A stretch of DNA of 64,000 nucleotides from contig CAIRDP010000020.1 in the NCBI GenBank assembly GCA_903877385.1, positions 1-64,000 on the forward strand, written 5' to 3'. A model generated the notes under the pieces. It ran no database searches, was not told the DNA's origin, and saw only the letters and a program-made list of their open reading frames with translations. The DNA is from an uncultured Bacteroidales bacterium. GTDB lineage: Bacteria > Bacteroidota > Bacteroidia > Bacteroidales > FEN-979. How positions within the stretch are numbered: the stretch's first letter is position 1; each line of letters starts with the position of its first letter. A program made the position numbers and the translations under genes. Shown piece by piece: positions 43,031-51,505 of the stretch.

Positions 43031-43579
43031 ATGAAAATGGAACCTAAACGTTTATACCGTAGCCTCACCGACCGCAAAATTGCTGGTGTCGCCGGAGGCC
43101 TTGCTGATTATTTCGATACCGATCCCCTCTTGCTCCGCCTGGCTTTTGTTGTTCTTGCACTTGCAGGCGGCGGCGGTGTGCTCATCTATATCATACTGTG
43201 GATTGTCACCCCTGAAAAACCCGTGATGTTCGAACAGTTTAACGCTAACACTGCTGCACAGGCCGACCCTTCTTCTGCTTCAAACCCTGCTCCTGCTTCA
43301 GATCCTGCTTCCTCATCCCCCCAGGACCCGTTCAAACCACAGGATCCTTTCAAACCACAGGACCCGTTCAAACCACAGGATCCTTTCAAAACCCCGAACC
43401 CGGATTCAGTTTCCAAAGGCAAAGGAAGCCTCATTGGCGGACTTGTCCTGATTACACTGGGCGCTCTCTTCCTCGTGAACCAACTCGTTCCGAATATCGA
43501 TTTCGGCGACCTCTGGCCCATACTTCTCGTGGTCATTGGCGCAGGACTGCTTATCAATGCCGTTACAGGAAGAAAATAA
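43031..43579 (+). CDS. PspC-domain membrane protein with KPQDPF repeat linker
   Basis: A 182-residue protein. PspC domain at the N-terminus (RLYRSLTDRKIAGVAGGLADYFDTDPLLLRLAFV, then LIYIILWIVTP). A low-complexity linker follows (Ala/Pro/Ser, then four DPFKPQ units), and two C-terminal helices resembling DUF5668 (LIGGLVLITLGALFLVNQLVP; LWPILLVVIGAGLLI). PspC proteins take part in envelope-stress sensing. It is followed 24 bp later by a LiaF-like protein sharing the LWP(L/I)LLV motif, so the two likely act together. Confidence 0.88.
   Translation: MKMEPKRLYRSLTDRKIAGVAGGLADYFDTDPLLLRLAFVVLALAGGGGVLIYIILWIVTPEKPVMFEQFNANTAAQADPSSASNPAPASDPASSSPQDPFKPQDPFKPQDPFKPQDPFKTPNPDSVSKGKGSLIGGLVLITLGALFLVNQLVPNIDFGDLWPILLVVIGAGLLINAVTGRK
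43325..43390. repeat. Coding tandem repeat, 18-bp unit (DPFKPQ)
   Basis: About four copies of an 18-bp unit (GACCCGTTCAAACCACAG alternating with GATCCTTTCAAACCACAG) encode DPFKPQ. The alternation gives a 36-bp higher-order repeat, which is prone to copy-number change between strains. Confidence 0.8.
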
Positions 43580-43603
43580 ACTTCACCCCTTAATAAAAAC
43601 CAT

Positions 43604-44539
43604 ATGAAATTCAGACATGTATTCTGGCCCGTCATCCTGATCGCCCTCGGACTCCTGATCCTTCTGAGCAACCTTGGATACGTCGACTCCGGATGGCGTA
43701 TCATCTGGAACCTCTGGCCCCTTATCCTTGTATTCTGGGGAATCGCAGTTCTTCCTATCAAGGATCTTTACAAGATAATCGCAGTCATCATTATCCTCGC
43801 TTTTACAGTTACTTTTTTCAACCGTCTTACCGAACACACTCCCTGGTGGGGAGGATTCAATCACGGGTGGCAGCATCATTATGACTGGAGCGACGATGAT
43901 AATAACGGCAGTGGGAACTATTCTGAACAGGATCTCAGCGTACCTCCCGACTCCCTTACAAAACGCGGTATTCTTGACCTTGACGCAGCCGCCGGTTCAT
44001 TTACCATCGAAGGCCTCACCTCCGATTTCTTAAGCTTCAAAAAAACCGGCGATATCGGCAACTATTCACTCACCTCGAAAGACACCCTGGGCGTGAAAAC
44101 AATCAACCTCTCGCTCGAAAAAGACCATGTGAGAAGTTCGGTGCACAGCAACAAGGTCGATATCAAGCTGAACGAAAAACCTGCATGGAAAATGATCTTT
44201 GATATCGGGGCGGCCGAAATGAACCTCGACCTCACCAATTATATTATAGATACCATAAGCGTTGATGCAGGCGCATCATCCATTAAAATGAAACTGGGAG
44301 ATAAAAGCCCCTGCACACGCGTAATGCTGAATGCGGGAGCATCCTCGATAAAAGTCGAGGTTCCCGAAGGTACAGGCTGCCAGATCAACTCTGAGTCGTT
44401 TATGATCAGCCGTAACTTCAAAGGATTCGATAAAAAAGCTGACCGGATGTATCAGACTTCAAATTTCAACAGCAGTATTAAAAAAATCTACATAACCATA
44501 GAAACCGCTGTTTCCAGTATTGAAGTAAATCGTTACTGA
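43604..44539 (+). CDS. LiaF-like / DUF5668 envelope-stress protein with toast-rack domain
   Basis: A 311-residue membrane protein. The first ~75 residues hold three or four helices (FWPVILIALGLLILLSNLGYV; LWPLILVFWGIAVL; IIAVIIILAFTVTFF). The rest is an outside beta-rich domain of the LiaF/'toast_rack' type (LDLDAAAGSFTIEGL, ISVDAGASSIKMKLGD, LNAGASSIKVEVPEG), with glycine-ladder repeats. It pairs with the PspC gene upstream. Its stop overlaps the convergent hydrolase by 7 bp. Confidence 0.85.
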   Translation: MKFRHVFWPVILIALGLLILLSNLGYVDSGWRIIWNLWPLILVFWGIAVLPIKDLYKIIAVIIILAFTVTFFNRLTEHTPWWGGFNHGWQHHYDWSDDDNNGSGNYSEQDLSVPPDSLTKRGILDLDAAAGSFTIEGLTSDFLSFKKTGDIGNYSLTSKDTLGVKTINLSLEKDHVRSSVHSNKVDIKLNEKPAWKMIFDIGAAEMNLDLTNYIIDTISVDAGASSIKMKLGDKSPCTRVMLNAGASSIKVEVPEGTGCQINSESFMISRNFKGFDKKADRMYQTSNFNSSIKKIYITIETAVSSIEVNRY

Positions 44540-45303
44540 TCCAGAAAAGCCCTCAGGGCTTCCAGGAATTCCCCGGGAAAATCTGCGTGAACCCAATGTC
44601 CGGCCCCCGGAATGGTCTTCACCTCCGCCCCGGGGAATTTGTTTTTCAGTTCTTTGATATCCTCTTCCCGAATATAATCTGAACTCCCGCCCCGTATGAA
44701 TAATGCAGGCCCGGTGTACTCACCGCTTACTTCCACCCCCTCGAAAACATTTAAAAGATTTTCATTGATGGCTTGAAGGTTAAGCCTCCAGTCAAGCGTT
44801 CGCTTGTCGCGCCAGTAAACGTTTTTCAGAAGGAACTGCCGCAATCTCTTGCTGTGAACCCTGGTTTCAAGCTGTCGTTCAACATCAGAACGAGCCGAAA
44901 CCCCTGTAAAATGAACTCCCAGCATCGCATCTATCAGCATCTGGTGCTCGGTATTTACAGGGGCCTTGCGCAAACTGATATCCACTATGACCAGCTTTTT
45001 TATCGACTGAGGATGATGGAGCGCGAAATACATGGCCGTCTTCCCGCCAAGCGAATGGCCCATCAGTACAATGTTTTTCAGAGCGTATTCCTCGGTAAGC
45101 TCAAGCAGATCATCCTCCAGAACCGCAAAGTCGAATACCGCACTATGCGGTGACTGCCCGTGATTGCGAAGATCGGGAACGTAAACAGCATACTGTTCGC
45201 CAAGTGTACGTGCCAGACTTACCCAATTGTCAGAAGTACCAAACAGTCCGTGAAGGATGACCATGGGCGGACCGCTTCCAAATTGCCTGCAGAACAGCTT
45301 CAT
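44533..45303 (-). CDS. Alpha/beta-hydrolase (YbfF-like esterase)
   Basis: A 256-residue alpha/beta-hydrolase. The oxyanion region is VILHGLFGTSDNW, the nucleophile elbow GHSLGGKTA (Ser ~98), an acid lies in the GGSSDYIREED region, and the catalytic His is in GAGHWVHADFP. This matches YbfF/YcgS-type acyl esterases of broad specificity. It is divergent from kamA with 225 bp of AT-rich sequence between that holds an inverted repeat. Confidence 0.88.
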   Translation of the reverse strand: MKLFCRQFGSGPPMVILHGLFGTSDNWVSLARTLGEQYAVYVPDLRNHGQSPHSAVFDFAVLEDDLLELTEEYALKNIVLMGHSLGGKTAMYFALHHPQSIKKLVIVDISLRKAPVNTEHQMLIDAMLGVHFTGVSARSDVERQLETRVHSKRLRQFLLKNVYWRDKRTLDWRLNLQAINENLLNVFEGVEVSGEYTGPALFIRGGSSDYIREEDIKELKNKFPGAEVKTIPGAGHWVHADFPGEFLEALRAFLDQ

Positions 45304-45317
45304 TTAGAGGAAGTTTA

Positions 45318-45335
45318 TTAACAAATCACTGTTAA
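45318..45335. promoter_or_regulatory. Inverted repeat TTAACA-N6-TGTTAA between hydrolase and kamA
   Basis: TTAACAAATCACTGTTAA has perfect 6-bp arms, 15 bp upstream of the hydrolase ATG. The kamA-side -7 box TATTTTTG lies at about 45390-45397, so the repeat is nearer the hydrolase. It may be an operator; no second copy was noticed. Confidence 0.35.
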
Positions 45336-45528
45336 CAAAATTTATTATAATAATCAAAAATAAATAAAAATTCAGCTGAATAAGGATGTATTTTTGTACG
45401 CGAAAAAAAACAGGAATAATGTTTATTTATTCTTTACATACTAATCTGAAATTTCAACGTTTATTTATCCGCTTTAACTCAAAAGGTCATCATTAAATTA
45501 ATATCAACAAAACATTCAAAAAAAAGCA

Positions 45529-46797
45529 ATGGAAAAATCACCCAACGAGAAGCTGGCCATTACTCGTCCTGAACTCCCCGAAGACGAAGAGCCTCCAAGT
45601 AAATCATCCTTCATTGACGAAGCCTCTCTCCTAGACGAATACCTCAAGTCGCGCAACGATCGCGACAAATCCCTGACCTCTGAACGTTCACTTGCCTTTC
45701 TGCAGGAATTTTTTCCTGAAGCAAGCCTTAAAGATTGGAATAACTGGCATTGGCAGATCAAAAACAGTGCACGCTCAATTCAACAGCTTTCAAGGTTCAT
45801 CAGTTTATCCGATAACGAAGTAAAACCTGACGGCAATAATCACTCGCTTCCCCTGAGGATTACCCCATATTATATCAGCCTGCTCGACAGGATGAACGCC
45901 GACCACCCGCTTCGCAGGAGCGTGGTCCCGGTGTTCGACGAATTCATTGTTCACCCGGGTGAAAACGCCGACCCCCTGTCGGAAGAACACGACAGCCCGG
46001 TCGAAAATATAGTTCACCGTTATCCCGACCGTGTGCTCTTTCTGGTTACAGGTTTCTGTTCAACCTATTGCAGGTACTGCACCCGTACAAGGATGGTGGC
46101 TAAGGATAAATGCCATGTTGGAGTTAAAGCCTGGGAAGCCGGGCTCAACTATATCCAGGAACATAAGGAAATAAGGGATGTGCTGGTCTCAGGCGGTGAC
46201 CCTTTCACCATGCCCGACCTTCACCTCGAATACCTGCTTTCGCGCCTGCGCAGCATCCCCCATGTCGAGATCATCCGCATAGGCACGAAAGTCCCGGTGG
46301 TGCTGCCCCAGCGAATAACACGCCCCCTGGTGAACATGCTTAAAAAATACCATCCCCTCTTCCTCAGCATACATTTTACCCATGCCGACGAGCTCACTCC
46401 CGAAGTTAAGGAAGCATGTGAAAAGCTCGCCAATGCAGGGATCCCCTTGGGAAGCCAGACGGTGCTGCTGAAAGGCATCAATGACCAGGTACCGGTGATG
46501 ACCAACCTGATGCATGCATTGCTGCGCGCAAGGGTTAAACCCTACTATATTTACCAGTGCGATCCGGTTCTCGGTTCAGGCCATTTCAGGACCAGCATCA
46601 AAAAAGGCCTTGAAATCATGGAAGGCCTAAGGGGCCATACCAGCGGGTACGCCGTTCCAACCTACGTGGTGGATGCACCCGGCGGTGGCGGCAAGATCCC
46701 CCTTCTCCCCGATTATTTCTTAGGCCATGGCGAAGACGGTTATGCAAAACTCAGGAATTTCGAGAACAAGGAATTCCAGTATCCCGATTTCTCCTGA
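45529..46797 (+). CDS. kamA: Lysine 2,3-aminomutase family radical SAM enzyme
   Basis: A 422-residue PLP/radical SAM enzyme converting L-lysine to L-beta-lysine or a close relative of that reaction. The cluster motif is CSTYCRYCTRTRMV, with LVSGGDPFTMPD in the barrel and the PLP/zinc-side segments GSQTVLLKGINDQ and YYIYQCDPVLGSGHFRT conserved. Length matches KamA (~416). It starts an apparent operon, 3 bp before the first ATP-grasp gene. A ~130-nt leader after the -7 box holds a 25-codon frame (about 45419) of doubtful meaning. Glutamate 2,3-aminomutase (EAM) is the alternative; the substrate residues were not resolved by eye. Confidence 0.88.
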   Translation: MEKSPNEKLAITRPELPEDEEPPSKSSFIDEASLLDEYLKSRNDRDKSLTSERSLAFLQEFFPEASLKDWNNWHWQIKNSARSIQQLSRFISLSDNEVKPDGNNHSLPLRITPYYISLLDRMNADHPLRRSVVPVFDEFIVHPGENADPLSEEHDSPVENIVHRYPDRVLFLVTGFCSTYCRYCTRTRMVAKDKCHVGVKAWEAGLNYIQEHKEIRDVLVSGGDPFTMPDLHLEYLLSRLRSIPHVEIIRIGTKVPVVLPQRITRPLVNMLKKYHPLFLSIHFTHADELTPEVKEACEKLANAGIPLGSQTVLLKGINDQVPVMTNLMHALLRARVKPYYIYQCDPVLGSGHFRTSIKKGLEIMEGLRGHTSGYAVPTYVVDAPGGGGKIPLLPDYFLGHGEDGYAKLRNFENKEFQYPDFS

Positions 46798-46800
46798 CCT

Positions 46801-47778
46801 ATGGTAGTCGGCCTTACGTATGACCTGCGGTCAGATTATCTGAAGGAAGGTTTTTCTGAAGAAGAAACAGCAGAATTTGATAAAGAAGAAACCGTAGCAG
46901 CCATTGAAACTGCTTTGCAGGAGCTCGGCTATTCCACAGACCGCATCGGTCATGTACGCCAGCTTGTGAAAAGGCTTGCAAAAGGCGATCGCTGGGACAT
47001 GGTGTTCAATATCTGCGAAGGCATGTACGGGATAGGGCGCGAAGCCCAGGTCCCCGCCCTGCTCGACGCATATAACATCCCCTATACGTTTTCCGACACC
47101 CTCATCCTGGCCCTTACCCTTCATAAGGGACTTACCAAAAACGTTGTGAGGGATTGCGGTGTTCCCACACCCGATTTTACCGTGGTTTCAAGCAAGAAAG
47201 ACATAGCTTCGGTAAGTCTTCCTTACCCTCTGTTCATAAAACCGGTGGCCGAAGGCACAGGCAAAGGGATCAACGCCAAAAGCAAGGTCGACAACCCGGC
47301 TGAACTGGAAAAGGTTTGCCTGGAACTCCTGCCAAACTATTCCCAGGGCCTCATCATCGAAACCTACCTTCCCGGCAGGGAATTTACTGTTGCCATCGTT
47401 GGCACAGGCGAAGACGCTCGCAGCCTTGGCACCATGGAAGTCATATTCAACCAGAATGCCGAAGCACACGGTTATTCCTACCTGAACAAGGAATTCTATG
47501 AAGACCGTGTTACCTACCGCATCGTGGATGAACCCGTTGCCAGGGCCTGCGAAGACGTGGCCCTTTCGGCATGGAGGGTGCTCAGTTGCAGGGACGGGGG
47601 AAGAGTCGACCTTCGTCTTGACCGGGATGGAGTTCCCGGGTTCATGGAGGTTAATCCCCTGGCCGGACTTAATCCCGTCCGTTCAGATTTGCCTATCATT
47701 TGCAGGCTGCAGGGAATAAATTTCAAAGAACTGATCGGCATGATCATGGTATCGGCACAAAAACGGATGAAAACATAG
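46801..47778 (+). CDS. ATP-grasp ligase of the D-Ala-D-Ala ligase fold, first of a pair
   Basis: A 325-residue ATP-grasp enzyme: N-terminal segment with WDMVFNICEGMYGIGREAQ, the binding loop YPLFIKPVAEGTGKGI and the metal site VDLRLDRDGVPGFMEVNPLAGL. The fold joins a carboxylate (via acyl phosphate) to an amine. It starts 3 bp after kamA and precedes a second paralogue. Two divergent ligases beside an aminomutase suggest formation of an amide with beta-lysine or another beta-amino acid rather than cell-wall D-Ala-D-Ala, for which one gene elsewhere would suffice. Confidence 0.85.
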   Translation: MVVGLTYDLRSDYLKEGFSEEETAEFDKEETVAAIETALQELGYSTDRIGHVRQLVKRLAKGDRWDMVFNICEGMYGIGREAQVPALLDAYNIPYTFSDTLILALTLHKGLTKNVVRDCGVPTPDFTVVSSKKDIASVSLPYPLFIKPVAEGTGKGINAKSKVDNPAELEKVCLELLPNYSQGLIIETYLPGREFTVAIVGTGEDARSLGTMEVIFNQNAEAHGYSYLNKEFYEDRVTYRIVDEPVARACEDVALSAWRVLSCRDGGRVDLRLDRDGVPGFMEVNPLAGLNPVRSDLPIICRLQGINFKELIGMIMVSAQKRMKT

Positions 47779-47795
47779 CCATATAAACCCCCTGC

Positions 47796-48797
47796 ATGAA
47801 AGAAACCGCTTTAATCCTTTACAACAAGCTTTCCGAAAAACCCACAGAAGATGAACTTGACGTTCTCGAACAGGTCGAAATTGTAAAGACGGCCCTGGAA
47901 GAACTGAATTTCACCGTCCTTACCGACCAGGTGGACCTGAACCTCCAGAAGACACTCGACACTATCAAAAAAATAAAACCCTGTTTCATTTTCAACCTGG
48001 TTGAAACTATCCTCAACCGGGGTGAATTCGTGTATTTCCCGGCAGCCGTATATAATTTCCTGGATATACCGTTTACCGGTTCACCATTGGTTCCCCTCTT
48101 CTTTGCCGCCAATAAACTAAGGGCCAAGATCGAAATGAAAAGGCTGGGCATTCCCACCCCTCCCTGGATGGACCTCAACGAGCTGAAGAAATTTGACAGT
48201 GAAAAAAAATACATCCTTAAACCTATATGGGAAGAGGGCTCCCTGGGTCTTGATGAGGAAAACGTGTTCAGGGGCAATGATAAAGAGTTCATAAAGTCGC
48301 TGAGCCAAAAGAATGCAGATTACTATTTCATAGAGGAATTTATTGAAGGCAGGGAATTTAATATTTCAATCATAGGGGGGAAGAAAGGGCCCGAAGTACT
48401 GCCGTTTGCAGAGATGAATTTTTTGAATTTCCCCGAAGGCAAGCCAAAGATCATGGGATATTCGGCAAAATGGAAGGAAGACTCTTTTGAATACCTGAAT
48501 ACCTGCCGCACTTTCGATGTTCAGAACCTCGACAGTTCGGTTCTCCTTAAGATGAAAAAGATCTGTAAAAAAACCTGGAATAAACTGGGACTGAAAGGTT
48601 ATGTGCGTCTCGACTTCAGGATCGACAGCAACTCAAATCCATACGTGATTGATATAAACGCAAACCCCTGCCTTTCGGGTTCCGGCGGCTTCATGGCTGC
48701 ATCGGAAATGGCCGGGATGAACCATACTGAGGCCATCAGGCGGATAGTAGAAAATGCCCTGGGGAATCAACATCGTGTCAGATTACCTCTTCCTTAA
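47796..48797 (+). CDS. ATP-grasp ligase of the D-Ala-D-Ala ligase fold, second of a pair
   Basis: A 333-residue ATP-grasp enzyme with IKKIKPCFIFNLVETILNRGE, the loop KYILKPIWEEGSLGLDEENVF and the metal site YVRLDFRIDSNSNPYVIDINANPCLS. It shares the order of motifs with the previous gene but little direct identity, so they probably catalyse different steps or accept different partners. Its stop overlaps the convergent ABC membrane gene by 20 bp. Confidence 0.85.
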   Translation: MKETALILYNKLSEKPTEDELDVLEQVEIVKTALEELNFTVLTDQVDLNLQKTLDTIKKIKPCFIFNLVETILNRGEFVYFPAAVYNFLDIPFTGSPLVPLFFAANKLRAKIEMKRLGIPTPPWMDLNELKKFDSEKKYILKPIWEEGSLGLDEENVFRGNDKEFIKSLSQKNADYYFIEEFIEGREFNISIIGGKKGPEVLPFAEMNFLNFPEGKPKIMGYSAKWKEDSFEYLNTCRTFDVQNLDSSVLLKMKKICKKTWNKLGLKGYVRLDFRIDSNSNPYVIDINANPCLSGSGGFMAASEMAGMNHTEAIRRIVENALGNQHRVRLPLP

Positions 48798-49644
48798 GCC
48801 GGTGATCAAGTTCCCTCACCGAAGAATAGCTTTCCATCAATCCCGGCAGGTACTCGGCCGACGAAATAAAGGTCCACAAATAGGCTACTATGGAATAAAT
48901 GTTACCGGTTGAAAACCTGTCAACATCCACGCATATAAACAATACGACGATAAAAATCCCCATCAGTATGAGTTTCAGAACCCCGTAATTGATGGAATTC
49001 CACCTCGCAATCTGGAACTGGGGACCTACCATGCTACGGTAAAATTCATGGATCGCTTTTGTGCCCTTATATTCCACCACCTTGTAAAGGTCCTCCTGGG
49101 TGTTACGGATGTTCCTCTGAAGGGCAAGCACATTCTTTTTGTAAACCTGCGAAAACACAAATAAAGGGCCCACGACCACCAGGCAAACTGCGGCGATGCG
49201 CCAGTCGTAGAAGAACATGGCAATGATGGCGCCGAAAGTTGCGCAGAACTGCCAGGTCACTTCGGGCAGCCTTTCTTTAAAAAAGACAACATACTCTTTT
49301 GTAAGCTCAGCCCTGATCAGGGTTTTGGATACAGGGTCGAATTTATTCCGGGATAAGATGATGACTTTTTCGGCAACATCGGCAAACATCTTAGAATAAA
49401 TGCGCCCGCTAAGGTAGCGGCTCAGGGTCCCTCCCACTATGTTCAGAAGGTAAATGAAAATCCATACAAAGAGGGGACCCAGGTAATTGACTTTCTCGTG
49501 GTCGTAAAAGTAGTCGATGAGCCTGTCGAGAAGCATCCCGAAATAACCGGGCTCGATGATCCAGGAAATATTTTCAAGAAGTACGAAAACAAGTACAATA
49601 CCTATCTTGAAGCGGAATTCATATGCGAGCTTTTGTATAGTCAT
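48778..49644 (-). CDS. ABC-transporter six-helix membrane domain without ATPase domain
   Basis: A 288-residue type I exporter membrane unit (six helices, for example FKIGIVLVFVLLENISWIIEP and FIYLLNIVGGTLSRYLSGRIY), ending before any nucleotide-binding domain. The track's TTG start (49668) lies within the -7 box TACCTTTG (49673-49666), so ATG 49644 is the start. Annotators call such proteins 'ABC transporter six-transmembrane domain-containing'. Without an ATPase it either pairs with an NBD encoded elsewhere or has another role. Position between the ligases and the GNAT suggests handling of the cluster product. Confidence 0.8.
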   Translation of the reverse strand: MTIQKLAYEFRFKIGIVLVFVLLENISWIIEPGYFGMLLDRLIDYFYDHEKVNYLGPLFVWIFIYLLNIVGGTLSRYLSGRIYSKMFADVAEKVIILSRNKFDPVSKTLIRAELTKEYVVFFKERLPEVTWQFCATFGAIIAMFFYDWRIAAVCLVVVGPLFVFSQVYKKNVLALQRNIRNTQEDLYKVVEYKGTKAIHEFYRSMVGPQFQIARWNSINYGVLKLILMGIFIVVLFICVDVDRFSTGNIYSIVAYLWTFISSAEYLPGLMESYSSVRELDHRLKEEVI

Positions 49645-49774
49645 CAGTATAGCCGGGGTAGAATGCAAAGGTACTCATTCCCGTTCAAAATTACTATTGG
49701 CTGTCTCCCTGTCCTCAATTCCTCCTCTCATCCAAGGGAATTATTTCTAAATTTGCATAATTCGAACAACGTAT

Positions 49775-50263
49775 ATGGAAACACCTAAACTTACCTACCG
49801 CCGGCATGTGCTGCCTGGCGACGTGAAAGCAGTTAAAGAAATGGCAGAATCCACCGGCTTCTTCTATGATTTTGAAATACCGGTTGCCCTGGAACTTGTT
49901 GAAGATGCACTGATGGACGGGGAACATAGTTCCTATAAATTCCTCTTCGCCGAAATCGGCGGGAAACCCGTTTCCTATACCTGTTACGGACAGATCGGGG
50001 GCACCGAAGCCGGTTATGACCTTTACTGGATCATTACACATAACGACTACCGCGGACAAGGTATCGGCAAGATCATCATTGAAGAAACCCACAGGATCAT
50101 ACAGGAGCTGGGCGGCAAATATGTGATTGCCGAGACTTCAGGCCTGGAAAAATATGCCCCTACCCGAAAATTTTATCTTAATTTAGGTTATAAACTGGAA
50201 GCAGAGATCAGGGACTACTACAAGGAGGGGGATACGAAGTTGATTTATATTTACAGGTTCTGA
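49775..50263 (+). CDS. GNAT N-acetyltransferase
   Basis: A 162-residue acetyl-CoA-dependent transferase. The pyrophosphate loop is HNDYRGQGIGKIII (Q/RxxGxG/A), and the C-terminal motif is APTRKFYLNLGYKLEAEIRDYYKEGD. Its own -7 box TAAATTTG is at 49748-49755. It is divergent from the ABC membrane gene and 977 bp past the second ligase. By analogy with AblB, which acetylates beta-lysine made by AblA/KamA, it may acetylate the product of the preceding genes; this is inference. Confidence 0.8.
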   Translation: METPKLTYRRHVLPGDVKAVKEMAESTGFFYDFEIPVALELVEDALMDGEHSSYKFLFAEIGGKPVSYTCYGQIGGTEAGYDLYWIITHNDYRGQGIGKIIIEETHRIIQELGGKYVIAETSGLEKYAPTRKFYLNLGYKLEAEIRDYYKEGDTKLIYIYRF

Positions 50264-50293
50264 AAAATCCCATATCCTGCATCCTGATATTGA

Positions 50294-51475
50294 TCATCTT
50301 CCCTCGTACTTGATGGCCATCATGGTAATATCATCACTTGGAGGTATGCCCGAAGCGTACTCGGCAACAGAAGTTATTATGGTTTTTATTAGCTGCTTGT
50401 GATCTGCGCCCAGGTTGGCCGAAAGCAGGGCTTCGAGCCGGTCGTCGCCGAATAATTCACCCAGGCGGTTGAAAGCTTCGGTCACCCCGTCGGTATAAAG
50501 ATACAGTATGTCGCCAGGCTCCATTTGCAGTTTCAGGGATTTATAATTGAAATGCTCTATCCCGCCCAGTACGGTTCCACGGGTGAGCTCAACGATCTTA
50601 AACCCTGAGGAATTCAGGATGTAAGGAGGATTATGCCCCGCGTTAACATAATCCAGCTCACCGCTGGCCGTATTAAGGATACCATAGAACACCGTCACGA
50701 ACATGGATGAAACGCTCTCGCTGCAAAGCAGGTTGTTCACGTAATTCATGCATTCATCCGTAGGCATGCCCTTGAGGCCCGTGGCACGGATAATGGTGCG
50801 GCTAACCGCCATAAAAATGGCCGCCGGCACTCCCTTTCCCGAAACATCACCGATCACGAAGCCTATCCTGTCGTTATCGATCATGAAAAAATCGTAAAAA
50901 TCACCGCCCACCTCCTTGGCTGCATTCATGGCAGCGAAAATGTCGAAATCCTTACGGTCGGGAAAAGGAGGGAAAAACTTGGGAAGTATGGCCTGCTGTA
51001 TCTCCCTGGCGGTCTGCAGATCCTGCTGTATAGAAACCAGCTGGTCATGCTCTTCCAGGCCCCGCCTGATCTGCATGATCTCTTCAAGGGTTTTGTTGAT
51101 GGTAATCTCGAGATCTTCAAAATTGATAGGCTTTGTAAGGAAGTCGAAAGCCCCTCGGTTCATGGCCGTGCGGATATTGTCCATGTCGCCGTATGCGCTT
51201 ACGACCACCGTTTTAAGCCCGGGGTTCTTAAGCTCCTTCAGCTTCATCAGTAAGGTAAGCCCGTCCATCTCGGGCATGTTTATATCGGAGAGGATGATCC
51301 CTATTTCGGGAAATTCAATCAGCTTGGCAAGAGCCTCCAGACCGTTATGCGCAAAAACAAAATCATACACCCCGTCCCTGATCTGCCTTCTGAATTTCTG
51401 TTTAACAAGGGGTTCGAGATCGACTTCATCGTCAACCACCATTATTTTCACGTTTTTAACCTGGTCTTCACTCAT
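50294..51475 (-). CDS. Response regulator with PP2C/SpoIIE phosphatase output
   Basis: A 393-residue protein. The receiver domain has KIMVVDDEVD, phospho-acceptor IILSDINMPEMDG and FLTKPINFEDL. A coiled linker follows, then an RsbU/SpoIIE-type phosphatase domain (EVGGDFYDFF, GDVSGKGVPAAIFM, NAGHNPPYIL, LYLYTDGVTEA). Such proteins dephosphorylate anti-sigma antagonists or similar partners on phosphorylation. It follows the Cache histidine kinase by 30 bp, so it is the likely cognate regulator. No partner-switch genes are visible here. Confidence 0.92.
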   Translation of the reverse strand: MSEDQVKNVKIMVVDDEVDLEPLVKQKFRRQIRDGVYDFVFAHNGLEALAKLIEFPEIGIILSDINMPEMDGLTLLMKLKELKNPGLKTVVVSAYGDMDNIRTAMNRGAFDFLTKPINFEDLEITINKTLEEIMQIRRGLEEHDQLVSIQQDLQTAREIQQAILPKFFPPFPDRKDFDIFAAMNAAKEVGGDFYDFFMIDNDRIGFVIGDVSGKGVPAAIFMAVSRTIIRATGLKGMPTDECMNYVNNLLCSESVSSMFVTVFYGILNTASGELDYVNAGHNPPYILNSSGFKIVELTRGTVLGGIEHFNYKSLKLQMEPGDILYLYTDGVTEAFNRLGELFGDDRLEALLSANLGADHKQLIKTIITSVAEYASGIPPSDDITMMAIKYEGR

Positions 51476-51505
51476 AGGAAATCATTTTCATAGTATAGCA
51501 TTTTA

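Noticed and set aside
43325-43390. CRISPR-like or intergenic repeat
   Set aside because: The 18-bp units are in frame and encode a DPFKPQ linker in the PspC protein.
46801-48797. Cell-wall Ddl duplication
   Set aside because: No murein synthesis genes are near; the two proteins differ strongly and follow kamA closely, so a biosynthetic role is more likely, though not proven.
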